This document shows positions 51,586 to 60,010 of a stretch of 64,000 nucleotides of DNA, in pieces; position 1 is the first letter of the stretch; every line of letters starts with the position of its first letter. Source of the DNA: Oscillospiraceae bacterium (GTDB taxonomy: Bacteria; Bacillota; Clostridia; Oscillospirales; Oscillospiraceae); NCBI GenBank assembly GCA_017398725.1, contig JAFQFA010000002.1, positions 124,001 through 188,000 on the forward strand, written 5' to 3'. The notes below the pieces were generated by a model, which searched no databases, was not told where the DNA came from, and worked only from the letters and a program-made list of their open reading frames with translations. Both the position numbers and the translations under genes were made by a program.

Positions 51586-52656
51586 TTACTTTGCCTGCAG
51601 CAATGCATCATATACGGCAATCGCTGCAGCAGCCTCCACCACCGGAACGGCTCTGGGTACAATGCATGGATCGTGGCGACCTTTTACCTCAAGCATTCGA
51701 CTGCATTGGCCGGAAAGGGAAATGCTTTCCTGCGACTTTGCAATAGACGGTGTGGGCTTGACAGCTGCACGGAACAGGATCGGCATTCCGTTGCTGATGC
51801 CGCCAAGGATGCCGCCGGCATTGTTTGTTTTCGTTCGAACAGTTCCGTCCGTAATTGTAAATGGATCATTGTTTTGGCTGCCCATCATAGCGGCACTCTG
51901 AAAACCGGATCCAAATTCAACACCCTTAATGCCGGGAATCCCGAAAATGATCTTTGCAATGCGTCCTTCCATTCCATCGAACATGGGATCACCCACACCG
52001 GCAGATAATCCTGTAACAGCGCATTCGATGATGCCGCCAACACTGTCGCCGTTTTCCTTTGCTTCGAGGATGGCTTGGCGCATCTTATGTCCCATTTGGG
52101 TGTTTAGAACAGGGAAATCATGATGAACGTTATTGAGTTCAGGCGCAACAGGATCAAAGGCGTCATCTTTGATGTTCGCAATTTGTGCGATATGCGCACT
52201 GACAAAAATCCCTTGTTGTTCCAGCCATTGTTTACACATGCCGCCGGCAATACATAAAGGTGCCGTCAATCGCCCGGAAAAATGTCCGCCACCGGCAACA
52301 TCCTGATATCCGCCGTATTTTACGCTTGCCGTATAATCTGCATGTCCGGGACGTGGACAATCTTTTAATTGCATGTAGTCACCGGAACGGGTGTTTGTGT
52401 TGCGTATCAGCGCAGCAATGGGGGCACCACAGGTGTAGCCGTCAACAATGCCGGAAAGAATCTCCGGCCTGTCCTCTTCTTTTCTGGGGGTGGAAATATC
52501 TCCCTGACCCGGTGCCCGTCGGTTTAAAAAGACTTGCAACTGATTCATATCTACGGGCAGCCCCGCAGGAATGCCATCTAAAGTCATGCCGATTCCGGCA
52601 CCATGGGATTGCCCGAAAATGGAAAGACGCAGATTATCACCGTATGTACTGCTCAT
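51586..52656 (-). CDS. aroC: Chorismate synthase
   Basis: A 356-residue FMN enzyme that converts EPSP to chorismate. It shows IFGQSHGAGIGMTLDGIPAG, RRAPGQGDISTPRKEEDRPE, RPGHADYTASVKYGG, GGHFSGRLTAPLCIAGG and GGISNGMPILFRAAVKPTPSI. It starts at ATG 52656 with TAGGAGG five bases upstream, inside the last 20 bases of aroA. It is complete. Confidence 0.98.
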   Translation of the reverse strand: MSSTYGDNLRLSIFGQSHGAGIGMTLDGIPAGLPVDMNQLQVFLNRRAPGQGDISTPRKEEDRPEILSGIVDGYTCGAPIAALIRNTNTRSGDYMQLKDCPRPGHADYTASVKYGGYQDVAGGGHFSGRLTAPLCIAGGMCKQWLEQQGIFVSAHIAQIANIKDDAFDPVAPELNNVHHDFPVLNTQMGHKMRQAILEAKENGDSVGGIIECAVTGLSAGVGDPMFDGMEGRIAKIIFGIPGIKGVEFGSGFQSAAMMGSQNNDPFTITDGTVRTKTNNAGGILGGISNGMPILFRAAVKPTPSIAKSQESISLSGQCSRMLEVKGRHDPCIVPRAVPVVEAAAAIAVYDALLQAK

Positions 52657-53836
52657 AGTGACCTCCTAAGCGACGAAACTCATTCCAAAAGGATGGGTAG
52701 GATTTTTTGACGCAATCTGCGCCAAGAATCGTGACCGGATCAGATGCGACAGTTGCAGCGATCGCTGTGGCCATTGCAATTCTGTGATCGTTAGCCGAAT
52801 CAACGATACATCCGGAAAATCTCCCACCGGGGATATGCATAGAGTGCTCGGTTGCATCTGCATGTATACCCATTCCATGGAGCATGTCCAATACAGTCTG
52901 AACGCGGTCGGACTCTTTCAGCCGCAGTCGGCTGATTTGATGAAATGTTGCACCATGAAAGTGGGCAGCCACAACGCTAAGAATGGGTACAAGATCCGGA
53001 ATGTCTTTGCAATAAACTGTGGTATTTGTTTTCGTTAAAGAAGAAAATATTTCCTTACAAGCTATATCCCCTTGCAAGGAAGCGTGGTTCAAACCCTCAA
53101 CCTGCACTTGATTGCCAAGGCAACTTGCCGCAAGGAAAAATGCGGCGTTACTCCAGTCACCCTCAACGGTATATGAACCGGGGCTACTGAAAGGCAAACT
53201 ACCTTTTAGATTCAAATCTTGCGTGTTTACACCGAACTGCTGCATAACCTGCTGGGTCATACGAATGTAGGGAAGCGATTCAATATCACCGGTAATATGG
53301 ATCTGGGAGTCTCCGTGAATCAAAGGCAACGCGAGCAGTAATCCTGTAATGAACTGGCTGGATACACCACCGTCAATATAATATGTGCCGGCGGATAGTT
53401 TTCCTTGGCAACGGATCGTATTATCTGTCGGGCGGGAAAGACGGCAGCCCATTCGTTCCATTTCTTCCCATAAAGGGGATAGAGGACGGTTGGGAAGTCT
53501 GCCTGACAACTGAAATGTTACATCTATGCCGAGTGCGCCGGCAACCGGCAGCATAAAGCGTAGTGTAGAGCCGCTTTCCCGGCAATCCAGTTTGGCTGTT
53601 TGTGGGAATTGCTTGATTGGGTGCACAATGAAGCCGGCCTGTGTTCGCTGGATCGTGGCACCTAATTCCTGTAAACACAAGGCGGTTGCCTCGATGTCTT
53701 CATTCAGTTGGTTGCAGATAATCGTTGTATTACGATCTGCAAATGCGGCGCAGATCAGGGCGCGGTGGGCCTGTGACTTGGATGCAATGGCCTCGATTGT
53801 GCCTTTTAATAAACCCGGATATACGGTGATGTCCAT
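52637..53836 (-). CDS. aroA: 3-phosphoshikimate 1-carboxyvinyltransferase (EPSP synthase)
   Basis: A 399-residue enzyme that adds the enolpyruvyl group of PEP to shikimate-3-phosphate. It has SKSQAHRALI (PEP/S3P site), ESGSTLRFMLPVAGAL, GGVSSQFITGLLLALP, DIESLPYIRMTQQVM, VEGDWSNAAFFLAA, RLKESDRVQT and NDHRIAMATAIAA. It is somewhat short of the 430 residues of the E. coli enzyme but complete. It begins two bases after the aroB stop and overlaps aroC by 20 bases. Confidence 0.97.
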   Translation of the reverse strand: MDITVYPGLLKGTIEAIASKSQAHRALICAAFADRNTTIICNQLNEDIEATALCLQELGATIQRTQAGFIVHPIKQFPQTAKLDCRESGSTLRFMLPVAGALGIDVTFQLSGRLPNRPLSPLWEEMERMGCRLSRPTDNTIRCQGKLSAGTYYIDGGVSSQFITGLLLALPLIHGDSQIHITGDIESLPYIRMTQQVMQQFGVNTQDLNLKGSLPFSSPGSYTVEGDWSNAAFFLAASCLGNQVQVEGLNHASLQGDIACKEIFSSLTKTNTTVYCKDIPDLVPILSVVAAHFHGATFHQISRLRLKESDRVQTVLDMLHGMGIHADATEHSMHIPGGRFSGCIVDSANDHRIAMATAIAATVASDPVTILGADCVKKSYPSFWNEFRRLGGHYEQYIR

Positions 53837-53838
53837 AA

Positions 53839-54891
53839 TTATAGACCTGCTTCAATAATAGTTTCTAATTGGTTAATGGCAGTTGGGGAAATTATACAAT
53901 TTCCAATTTCTTTTGGAATAATGAGATTGACTGTGCTGCCGGCTCGTTTTTTGTCAGAAAGAGCACAGTTAAATAATTGTGATGCGGTGTAGTCTGTTGT
54001 GATTGGCAGCTTAAAGCGAGTAAGAAGATTTGTGATCCGCTGACATGTGTTGCTGCTGCAAATACCCATAGATTGGGCAGCTCTTGCAATAATCGCAATG
54101 CCGGTACTAACGGCTTGCCCGTGACTGATGGAAAAGCGACTGGAAGTCTCTATGCCGTGACCAATGGTGTGCCCCAAATTCAGCTTTTGCCGACTGCCGC
54201 GATCAAATTCATCCTCTGCAACGACATCCCGCTTCCATTCAACACATCGGGTAACGACAGACAAACGATCAAAGAGTAAGCCGTATGCTTCCAAATGAGA
54301 AAATAGTTTCTCATCATATAAAATACCGTATTTAATAACCTCGGCACAGCCATCACAAAAAATCGATTCGGGCAGAGTGGAGAGGGTGTTAATATCACAC
54401 AGCACCAAATCCGGCTGATAAAAAGCACCGACCAGATTTTTCCCGGTAGGAAGATCAATGGCTGTTTTCCCGCCCACAGAGGAATCTACCATAGCCAGCA
54501 GTGTGGTTGGTACTTGAATGAACGCAATGCCTCTTAAATATGTTGCAGCCACAAAGCCGGTCATATCACCGACTACACCGCCGCCGAGTGCGATCAGTAT
54601 ATCTGACCTTGTCATGCCGGAGGATGCTAAAAAATTTAGAATTTCTAAGTAAGTATTGCTGTTTTTACTTGCTTCACCTGCATTGAAAACGAAGTGAATC
54701 ACTTCAAAACCTGCTTTTTCCATACTCTCGACAACTGTTTGCCCATATAGCGGCCATACATTACTGTCACTAATAACTGCGGCTTTAACAGCAGGGTGAA
54801 TGGAGGCTGCGCGGCTGCCAATATCTTTTAAAAGATCCGGTGCGATTTCTACAGTATATGATTTTGAAGCGCTGACAGACACATAGCTCAT
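53839..54891 (-). CDS. aroB: 3-dehydroquinate synthase
   Basis: A 350-residue NAD- and metal-dependent enzyme that closes the ring of DAHP to 3-dehydroquinate. Signatures: GGGVVGDMTGFVAATYLRG, QVPTTLLAMVDSSVGGKTAID, PTGKNLVGAF and the metal-site NLGHTIGHGIE. Length is normal. ATG 54891 overlaps the stop of the prephenate dehydrogenase gene by four bases. Confidence 0.98.
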   Translation of the reverse strand: MSYVSVSASKSYTVEIAPDLLKDIGSRAASIHPAVKAAVISDSNVWPLYGQTVVESMEKAGFEVIHFVFNAGEASKNSNTYLEILNFLASSGMTRSDILIALGGGVVGDMTGFVAATYLRGIAFIQVPTTLLAMVDSSVGGKTAIDLPTGKNLVGAFYQPDLVLCDINTLSTLPESIFCDGCAEVIKYGILYDEKLFSHLEAYGLLFDRLSVVTRCVEWKRDVVAEDEFDRGSRQKLNLGHTIGHGIETSSRFSISHGQAVSTGIAIIARAAQSMGICSSNTCQRITNLLTRFKLPITTDYTASQLFNCALSDKKRAGSTVNLIIPKEIGNCIISPTAINQLETIIEAGL

Positions 54892-55718
54892 CCGTCCACT
54901 TCCTCCTTGCGTTTTCTTCCTTCGTCTAAAAGGGAAATAAGATAATCTTCATTAGAATTTTCAATCGCCTCTTTATATGTTGTAAGACTTTCGATCAGAA
55001 TATCTAATTCATTTAAGAGATTTTTCCGGTTAGATAGGAAAAGCTCTGCCCACATTTGCGGATTCAGCCAAGCCACTCTGGTCAGATCCTTGTAGCTACC
55101 TGCCGAAAAGCCTTTATGAGACAATGCGGTAGGGGATTTAATAAATGCATTACTGATAATGTGAGGCATTTGCGATGTGAAAGCAATCATTGCATCGTGT
55201 TCTGCTGCTGTTGTTACGGAAAAAGAACGGAAACCGCATGGCTCCAGATGATCTTTCACCCGCTCCAGTAGTTCCGGGTCATCAAAACGGGGAGGAACGA
55301 TCACCATTGGCGCTCCTTGGAACATATTGGAGCGACTGTATTTGAATCCGGAATGGTGGGAACCTGCCATGGGATGGCCGCCAACAAAAGTAAATCCGTA
55401 CTGTTCTGCGAGGGGAAAGCATCTGCGACAAATTTCTTCCTTGATGCCGCAACAGTCCATCACGAGGGTGTTTTTACTGATCAGATGTGCATGGGCTTCC
55501 AACCAGTTTGCGGACGCCTCAGCATACACAGAAAGAAGGATCAAATCGCATGTAGAAATGTTTTCGGTATTTAGTTCACCAGCAACTGCTCCGGCAAGTT
55601 GTGCAAACAAAAGCATGCTTTGGTCTTTTTCGCAAGCGAGCACTTGGTGACCGGCTTTTGTATAGGCACGTGCCAATGAGCCTCCAATCAAACCAAGGCC
55701 AAGGATACCGACCGTCAT
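54888..55718 (-). CDS. tyrA: Prephenate dehydrogenase
   Basis: A 276-residue NAD(P)-dependent enzyme that makes hydroxyphenylpyruvate (the tyrosine branch). It has the Rossmann start GILGLGLIGGSLARAYTKAGH, FVGGHPMAGSHHSG with the catalytic His, and DLTRVA in the helical part. No ACT domain is present at the C terminus, so Tyr feedback by that route is not expected. Its ATG overlaps the DAHP synthase stop by four bases, with GGGAGG upstream. Confidence 0.95.
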   Translation of the reverse strand: MTVGILGLGLIGGSLARAYTKAGHQVLACEKDQSMLLFAQLAGAVAGELNTENISTCDLILLSVYAEASANWLEAHAHLISKNTLVMDCCGIKEEICRRCFPLAEQYGFTFVGGHPMAGSHHSGFKYSRSNMFQGAPMVIVPPRFDDPELLERVKDHLEPCGFRSFSVTTAAEHDAMIAFTSQMPHIISNAFIKSPTALSHKGFSAGSYKDLTRVAWLNPQMWAELFLSNRKNLLNELDILIESLTTYKEAIENSNEDYLISLLDEGRKRKEEVDG

Positions 55719-56716
55719 TTTATTGCCTCCCGTACGGTTTGGACTTTTTTGTTTAATGTTGCAAATTGATCGGGTGTTATGGATTGTGCGCCGTCACATA
55801 GGGCACATGTGGGGTCATTATGCACTTCCACCATAATGCCGTCAGCACCGCATGCAGCTGCTGCCAATGCCATGGAAGGAACCAAAGATGCTTTTCCGGT
55901 TGCGTGACTGGGATCCACAATAACGGGCAGATGGGTCAGGTTATGCAGGACCGGCACTGCAGAAAGGTCTAGTGTATTGCGGGTATATGTTTCATATGTG
56001 CGAATGCCACGCTCACAAAGAATGATGTTTTCGTTTCCTTCGCTCATGATGTATTCCGCGCTCATCAGAAGCTCTTGCAGGGTGTTTGCAAGTCCTCGTT
56101 TCAAAAGGATGGGCTTTTGGGTTTTTCCAAGCTCTTGCAAAAGGTCAAAGTTTTGCATATTTCTTGCGCCCACCTGAATAATGTCAACATCCTCAAAGAG
56201 CTCCAGAGAGCGTACATTCATGATTTCTGTAATGATCGGCATGCCGCTGACTTTCTTTGCTTCCGTGAGCATACGGATGCCCTCGTCTTTCAGACCTTGG
56301 AATGCGTAAGGGGAAGTGCGGGGCTTGAATGCGCCACCCCGAAGGATATCTGCACCGCCTGCTTTTACATCTAAAGCAATTTGTGTGATCTGATCCTGCG
56401 ATTCCACAGAACAGGGACCTGCGATCATCGCAAAGTTACCACCACCAATTTTGATGTCACCGATTTTGACAACCGTATCCGCGGGATGGAATTTTCGATT
56501 TGCCTGCTTGAATGGTTCGGATACACGTTTGACACTTTCAACGATTTCCAAGCTTGTCAAAAGCTCTGTGTCTAAACGACTTGTATCACCAACCAGACCC
56601 AATACAGTGATCTCTTTACCGGAAGAGACATGTACGTCCAAGTTCATGTTTTTTAACCAACGGATCAAATGCTCCCGTTGCTCGATGGTTGTTCCGCGCT
56701 TTAAAACTGCGATCAT
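55715..56716 (-). CDS. aroF: DAHP synthase, type I-beta, with N-terminal regulatory domain
   Basis: A 333-residue enzyme that condenses PEP and erythrose-4-phosphate, the entry of the shikimate pathway. Residues 1-70 are a ferredoxin-like (FL) domain that gives allosteric control in Thermotoga-type enzymes. The barrel (about 85-333) has AGPCSVESQDQI, LRGGAFKPRTSPYAFQG, PIITEIMNV, KPILLKRGLANTLQEL and VDPSHATGKASLV. It is the first enzyme gene. ATG 56716 has GGAGG eight bases upstream, right after the leader terminator. Frames open further upstream are part of the leader and not coding. Confidence 0.96.
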   Translation of the reverse strand: MIAVLKRGTTIEQREHLIRWLKNMNLDVHVSSGKEITVLGLVGDTSRLDTELLTSLEIVESVKRVSEPFKQANRKFHPADTVVKIGDIKIGGGNFAMIAGPCSVESQDQITQIALDVKAGGADILRGGAFKPRTSPYAFQGLKDEGIRMLTEAKKVSGMPIITEIMNVRSLELFEDVDIIQVGARNMQNFDLLQELGKTQKPILLKRGLANTLQELLMSAEYIMSEGNENIILCERGIRTYETYTRNTLDLSAVPVLHNLTHLPVIVDPSHATGKASLVPSMALAAAACGADGIMVEVHNDPTCALCDGAQSITPDQFATLNKKVQTVREAIK

Positions 56717-56728
56717 ACGATTACCTCC

Positions 56729-56763
56729 AAAAAGAATACCGCACAGAAAAAGCTTCTGTGCGG
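56729..56763 (-). terminator. Attenuator terminator before DAHP synthase
   Basis: On the minus strand: stem CCGCACAGAA / TTCTGTGCGG with loop GCTTT, then TATTCTTTTT. It ends 13 bases before the DAHP synthase ATG, so transcription of the operon must pass it. The 5' arm can also pair with AGCTGTTTGTGC (56795-56806) upstream, an antiterminator. Confidence 0.9.
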
Positions 56764-56804
56764 CAAAAATAACGGTTACGAAACTCTGCGAGCAGCACAA
56801 ACAG

Positions 56805-56835
56805 CTATTACTTTTTGTCGTTAAAAAAGTAATAG
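56805..56835 (-). promoter_or_regulatory. Leader hairpin overlapping the Phe/Tyr codons
   Basis: On the minus strand: a perfect 12-bp stem CTATTACTTTTT / AAAAAGTAATAG with a 7-base loop. Its left arm lies in codons 10-14 of the leader peptide and its right arm at the end codons and stop. It shares bases with the antiterminator segment at 56795-56806, so only one of them can form. Confidence 0.85.
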
Positions 56836-56864
56836 TAGTTATAGAACATAGCTGTGCAGATCAT
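56808..56864 (-). CDS. Aromatic amino-acid operon leader peptide (Phe/Tyr-rich)
   Basis: An 18-codon open frame, MICTAMFYNYYYFFNDKK, with three Phe and four Tyr in residues 7-14. GGAGG lies eight bases before its ATG, so it should be translated. It sits about 22 bases after a probable transcription start and precedes hairpins and a terminator. By analogy with trp and phe leader peptides, ribosomes stalling on Phe or Tyr codons under shortage would block the first hairpin and let the antiterminator form; fast passage would cover the antiterminator and allow termination. Confidence 0.88.
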   Translation of the reverse strand: MICTAMFYNYYYFFNDKK

Positions 56865-56892
56865 GGTTCGTTCCTCCAAGGAGTTTTTACAT

Positions 56893-56921
56893 ATTATAAC
56901 AACACATTTCAGGTTTTGCAA
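56893..56921 (-). promoter_or_regulatory. Promoter of the aromatic amino-acid operon
   Basis: On the minus strand: TTGCAA, a 17-base spacer and TATAAT, 29 bases before the leader peptide ATG. Confidence 0.85.
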
Positions 56922-56931
56922 GTACTAATTG

Positions 56932-56963
56932 AAAAAAGTAAGGGACCGCATTTGCGGTCCCTT
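56932..56963 (-). terminator. Terminator of the kinase-like gene
   Basis: On the minus strand: stem TAAGGGACCGCA / TGCGGTCCCTTA with a very short A-rich loop, then CTTTTTT. It lies directly upstream of the aro promoter, insulating the operon. Confidence 0.88.
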
Positions 56964-56968
56964 AGGAT

Positions 56969-59863
56969 TTAGTTTTTGATCTTGAAGTTCTGTTGACCGG
57001 CAATCATATCGTTAAAGTATACACTTACGGTATAATTACCTGCGTCCTTAGGAAGCTCGGGAAGATCAAATTCGCCATAACCCTTGTTCCACATATTCTT
57101 CCACTTTGTTTCCTGTGTGGAGAAGTTAACAACATTACCTTGAGTATCCCGGATCACATAGGTGATGAAGATCTTATTGGAGGATACACCATAGGTCTTG
57201 TTGATCGAAACAAGGAAGGAGGCTTTTTGGATGGATTTGAAAGTGGTTGTGTAGTCATGAGAGCCCAGATCACTCTTCGTCCAGTTGGACTTAGAGGGAG
57301 TACGGACCATCTTAAAGTTCATGTTGCTGCGTTTAACGGTATAGCCGCTGAAATCGGATGCCTTTTTGGCTTCGTACGTCAGCTTGCCGCCCACAACATC
57401 CATAGAATCGCCTGTAAGCAGTGTAAATGAGTATGTGCAATCTGGAATATAAGGTGTCAACTGCACAGAGTCAGCACTGGTAGACTTCACTTCTTTAACA
57501 GCGGATCCGTCGATGCTATATTGGAGGATCCAGCCGTTGGCGGGGGGATTTGTGCCATTCTTCCATGTGAGGGTCATTCCGGTGCTGTTTACCTTGGTTA
57601 CGGCAAAATCACTAATTGTTACAGCATTTTCGGGAATGTACAAACGAGGGCCGGTGCTCATTCCTGCGGCAGTGATTTCCACTGTGTAAGGATCGCTCAT
57701 TACTACGTTTTCAAAGGTTGCAGTTAATGTGTTAACGGCTAAAGTTACGTCATATCCTTTTTCATTGAAGCAATGAACGGTCCAACTGTCAACAGTCGCA
57801 TCCTTAGGCGCGCCCCAAGTAACAGTAAGCTTACCGTCTATAAAACTGGTAACGGCCGCGTTTTCTGCGTTAACAACTTTGGCAGCGGTGTAGGTGATTT
57901 TTGTATTGCCGGCGATCTGCCGTTCTTCCCCGGGCAGAAGCTCAAAGGTGTATTCCTTACCCACTGTCAAGCCGGTCATAGTGTAGCTGTGACCGCTGAA
58001 TGTGAACTCAGCATTTTCCTCATCCTGCGCGGACCGGCGGATGATCCAGTTCTCTGCATCTGGCCCCTCAATGTTGAAATGAATGACAGCGCTGCCATCT
58101 TCTGTGCCGGTAACAGCGCTAAGCTGTGCAATCGTGGTTAGCTGGGGTGTGGCATAGGATGCAGCGATCTGACCGGTTAAATCGTGGAAGCCGGAAATCA
58201 ACACTTTCACTGTGTATGCACAGTCAGGAGCGAGATCTTCAAAATATGCCTTGCCAGCTACAACAGGTGATTGCAGAAGATTACCGTAGGTGTCGTAGCA
58301 AACCACATTCAAAAGTTCTTCGTTTGCCTTGGTGTTTACATGAACCGTTAAAGTAAAATCCTCACCGTACAGATTCAGGGAATCAATTTGCTGCAGATAA
58401 TACATTTTGTAGAAGAGGAAACCTCCGGCTGCTAAGCAAAGAGCAAGTAGAATCAAAAGGGTATTGCGGACCCAATGAGACTTTTTCTTGGGTTCATAAT
58501 CAATAATGCCGTAGTCTTCAGCTTCGTATTTTTCTTGCTCTTCGGCTTGTTCCTCGTCTTCACCGGACACGGTTGCAGCGATCTGCTGGAGCATCTCGGC
58601 TTCTTCCAGTTCTTCCTGCAAGTTTTCGGGCTCGGCTTCCGATTCGGATGCATCATCTGTTTCTGCACATTCAGTTTCTACTGTTTCTTCAATGTTTTCC
58701 GGTTCAGGCAACTGCACCTCAACAAACTCCGGCGGGACAACAGGATCGGGAGCTGTGTGTGCAATAAGCTCGTCAGCCTGATTGAGCATGTCCGATACTT
58801 CTAAGGAAAGTTGCGTATAGTCGCCATCAACATCAGTGTCAGCTTCGGGGAGGGTTTCATCCGGAAGTTCCTCCGAGACTGTTTCAGCTATCTCGACAGG
58901 TGCAACAACATCAGTACCCGTTTCTTCTTCGGCTTCGTCGATTGCGGACTCTTCCTCGTTAACGAAAACGGAAGGGGGCGTAACAGGTGTGTCATGGGCA
59001 CCGTTTCGCTGCATATAACCAACGAGCGCCTGACCCATTTCAGCAGGATCCTGATAGCGGTCCTCGGGGTTTTTGGCACAGGCCTTGAGAATGATCTCTG
59101 CCATTTCATAATCGGCAAACTCGGGAGCAGGCAATTCTGTGCTGGAAGGGTCAGGTAACTGGCCACCATTGAATATCTGATACAGGATCAGACCGACAGC
59201 ATATACATCTACTGTTGTATTCATAGAAGCCAGCGGATCGGAAAGTTCCGGTGCAGTATATGCGCTGCGGTAGCGGTCGGGAAGCGATGCCCATTTCAGC
59301 GAATCTAATGGTATAAATCCAATATCGCCGATTTTAAAGCCCTTTTCGTCGTCCATATAGATGTTTTCCGGCTTTGTTGCAACGTAAAGAAATCCGGAGC
59401 GGCGGCACACGGATAGGGCAGAGCAGAGGTCAAGACCGAGGTTCAGAGCTTCCAGATGGGTAGGGGCATTTTTACTCCAGTGCCGTTCAAGGGTCTTGCG
59501 GTAGGGGCTAAGCAGGTATACATCGTACCCGCTTAAATCTTCAGATTCAACAATCTGTTTGCCGCTGTATCCAACAAAACCATCCATAGAAGATAGCTTT
59601 TCCAAAATTTCCGCTTCGCGAATAATTTCATGTGCTACACTTTTATAGTATTCCAGAGCCTGAGCGCGGTCTGTATAGGCGCCGGTCAACAGTAGAGCAT
59701 CCAGCTGTGCGGGGCTGGCTGGAGTGGAAATAATCTTGACAATGTACTTGTCTTCATTTTCCTGATCCATGGCGGGACATGTGCGAACACCCTTGCGGTC
59801 ACTGATGGGGTCACCCATAGCGAAATGATCCAGCAGGGGTGAAATCAGCTTCGGTTCTGACAA
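56969..59863 (-). CDS. Membrane-spanning protein-kinase-like protein (probable pseudokinase) with extracellular Fn3-like repeats
   Basis: A 964-residue protein. Residues about 10-285 are a Ser/Thr kinase fold: Lys43 of the VAIK position, LDLCSALSVCRRSG, KPENIY and a DIG motif at Asp180. The catalytic HRD Asp is replaced: YVATKPEN puts Ala162 there. An acidic disordered linker (about 300-465) leads to one membrane helix (about 468-490), then about 470 extracellular residues with beta repeats of fibronectin type III look (KLTVTWGAPKDATVDSWTV, GMTLTWKNGTNPPANGWIL). The start is TTG at 59863 with AAGGAGG upstream. A sensor that binds ATP without phosphorylation is the favoured reading; weak activity cannot be excluded. 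Confidence 0.8.
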   Translation of the reverse strand: MSEPKLISPLLDHFAMGDPISDRKGVRTCPAMDQENEDKYIVKIISTPASPAQLDALLLTGAYTDRAQALEYYKSVAHEIIREAEILEKLSSMDGFVGYSGKQIVESEDLSGYDVYLLSPYRKTLERHWSKNAPTHLEALNLGLDLCSALSVCRRSGFLYVATKPENIYMDDEKGFKIGDIGFIPLDSLKWASLPDRYRSAYTAPELSDPLASMNTTVDVYAVGLILYQIFNGGQLPDPSSTELPAPEFADYEMAEIILKACAKNPEDRYQDPAEMGQALVGYMQRNGAHDTPVTPPSVFVNEEESAIDEAEEETGTDVVAPVEIAETVSEELPDETLPEADTDVDGDYTQLSLEVSDMLNQADELIAHTAPDPVVPPEFVEVQLPEPENIEETVETECAETDDASESEAEPENLQEELEEAEMLQQIAATVSGEDEEQAEEQEKYEAEDYGIIDYEPKKKSHWVRNTLLILLALCLAAGGFLFYKMYYLQQIDSLNLYGEDFTLTVHVNTKANEELLNVVCYDTYGNLLQSPVVAGKAYFEDLAPDCAYTVKVLISGFHDLTGQIAASYATPQLTTIAQLSAVTGTEDGSAVIHFNIEGPDAENWIIRRSAQDEENAEFTFSGHSYTMTGLTVGKEYTFELLPGEERQIAGNTKITYTAAKVVNAENAAVTSFIDGKLTVTWGAPKDATVDSWTVHCFNEKGYDVTLAVNTLTATFENVVMSDPYTVEITAAGMSTGPRLYIPENAVTISDFAVTKVNSTGMTLTWKNGTNPPANGWILQYSIDGSAVKEVKSTSADSVQLTPYIPDCTYSFTLLTGDSMDVVGGKLTYEAKKASDFSGYTVKRSNMNFKMVRTPSKSNWTKSDLGSHDYTTTFKSIQKASFLVSINKTYGVSSNKIFITYVIRDTQGNVVNFSTQETKWKNMWNKGYGEFDLPELPKDAGNYTVSVYFNDMIAGQQNFKIKN

Positions 59864-59932
59864 AATGATCGCCTCCTTCTTTATACTTCTATATGATAAA
59901 ATAAATTTACAAAAAAAGCAACATCTTTATAG

Positions 59933-59961
59933 TTGTTTTATTTGTCAAGAAATGATATAAT
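59933..59961 (+). promoter_or_regulatory. Promoter of the Ig-like-domain gene
   Basis: TTGTTT, a 17-base spacer and TATAAT, 50 bases before the ATG at 60011. It is divergent from the kinase-like gene, for which TTGCTT-17-TATCAT can be read on the minus strand. Confidence 0.65.
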
Positions 59962-60010
59962 CACTGCAACGGTATTTTTTATTGCCCAAAACATATCAGG
60001 AGGTTACATG

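Noticed and set aside
56717-56800. An extension of the DAHP synthase frame upstream of 56716
   Set aside because: It would read through the attenuator hairpin and gives a Cys/Phe-rich stretch that no DAHP synthase has; the GGAGG before 56716 fits the true start.
56740-56930. A T-box upstream of DAHP synthase
   Set aside because: There is no T-box sequence (TGGNACCGCG) and no stem I; the short Phe/Tyr frame explains the region.
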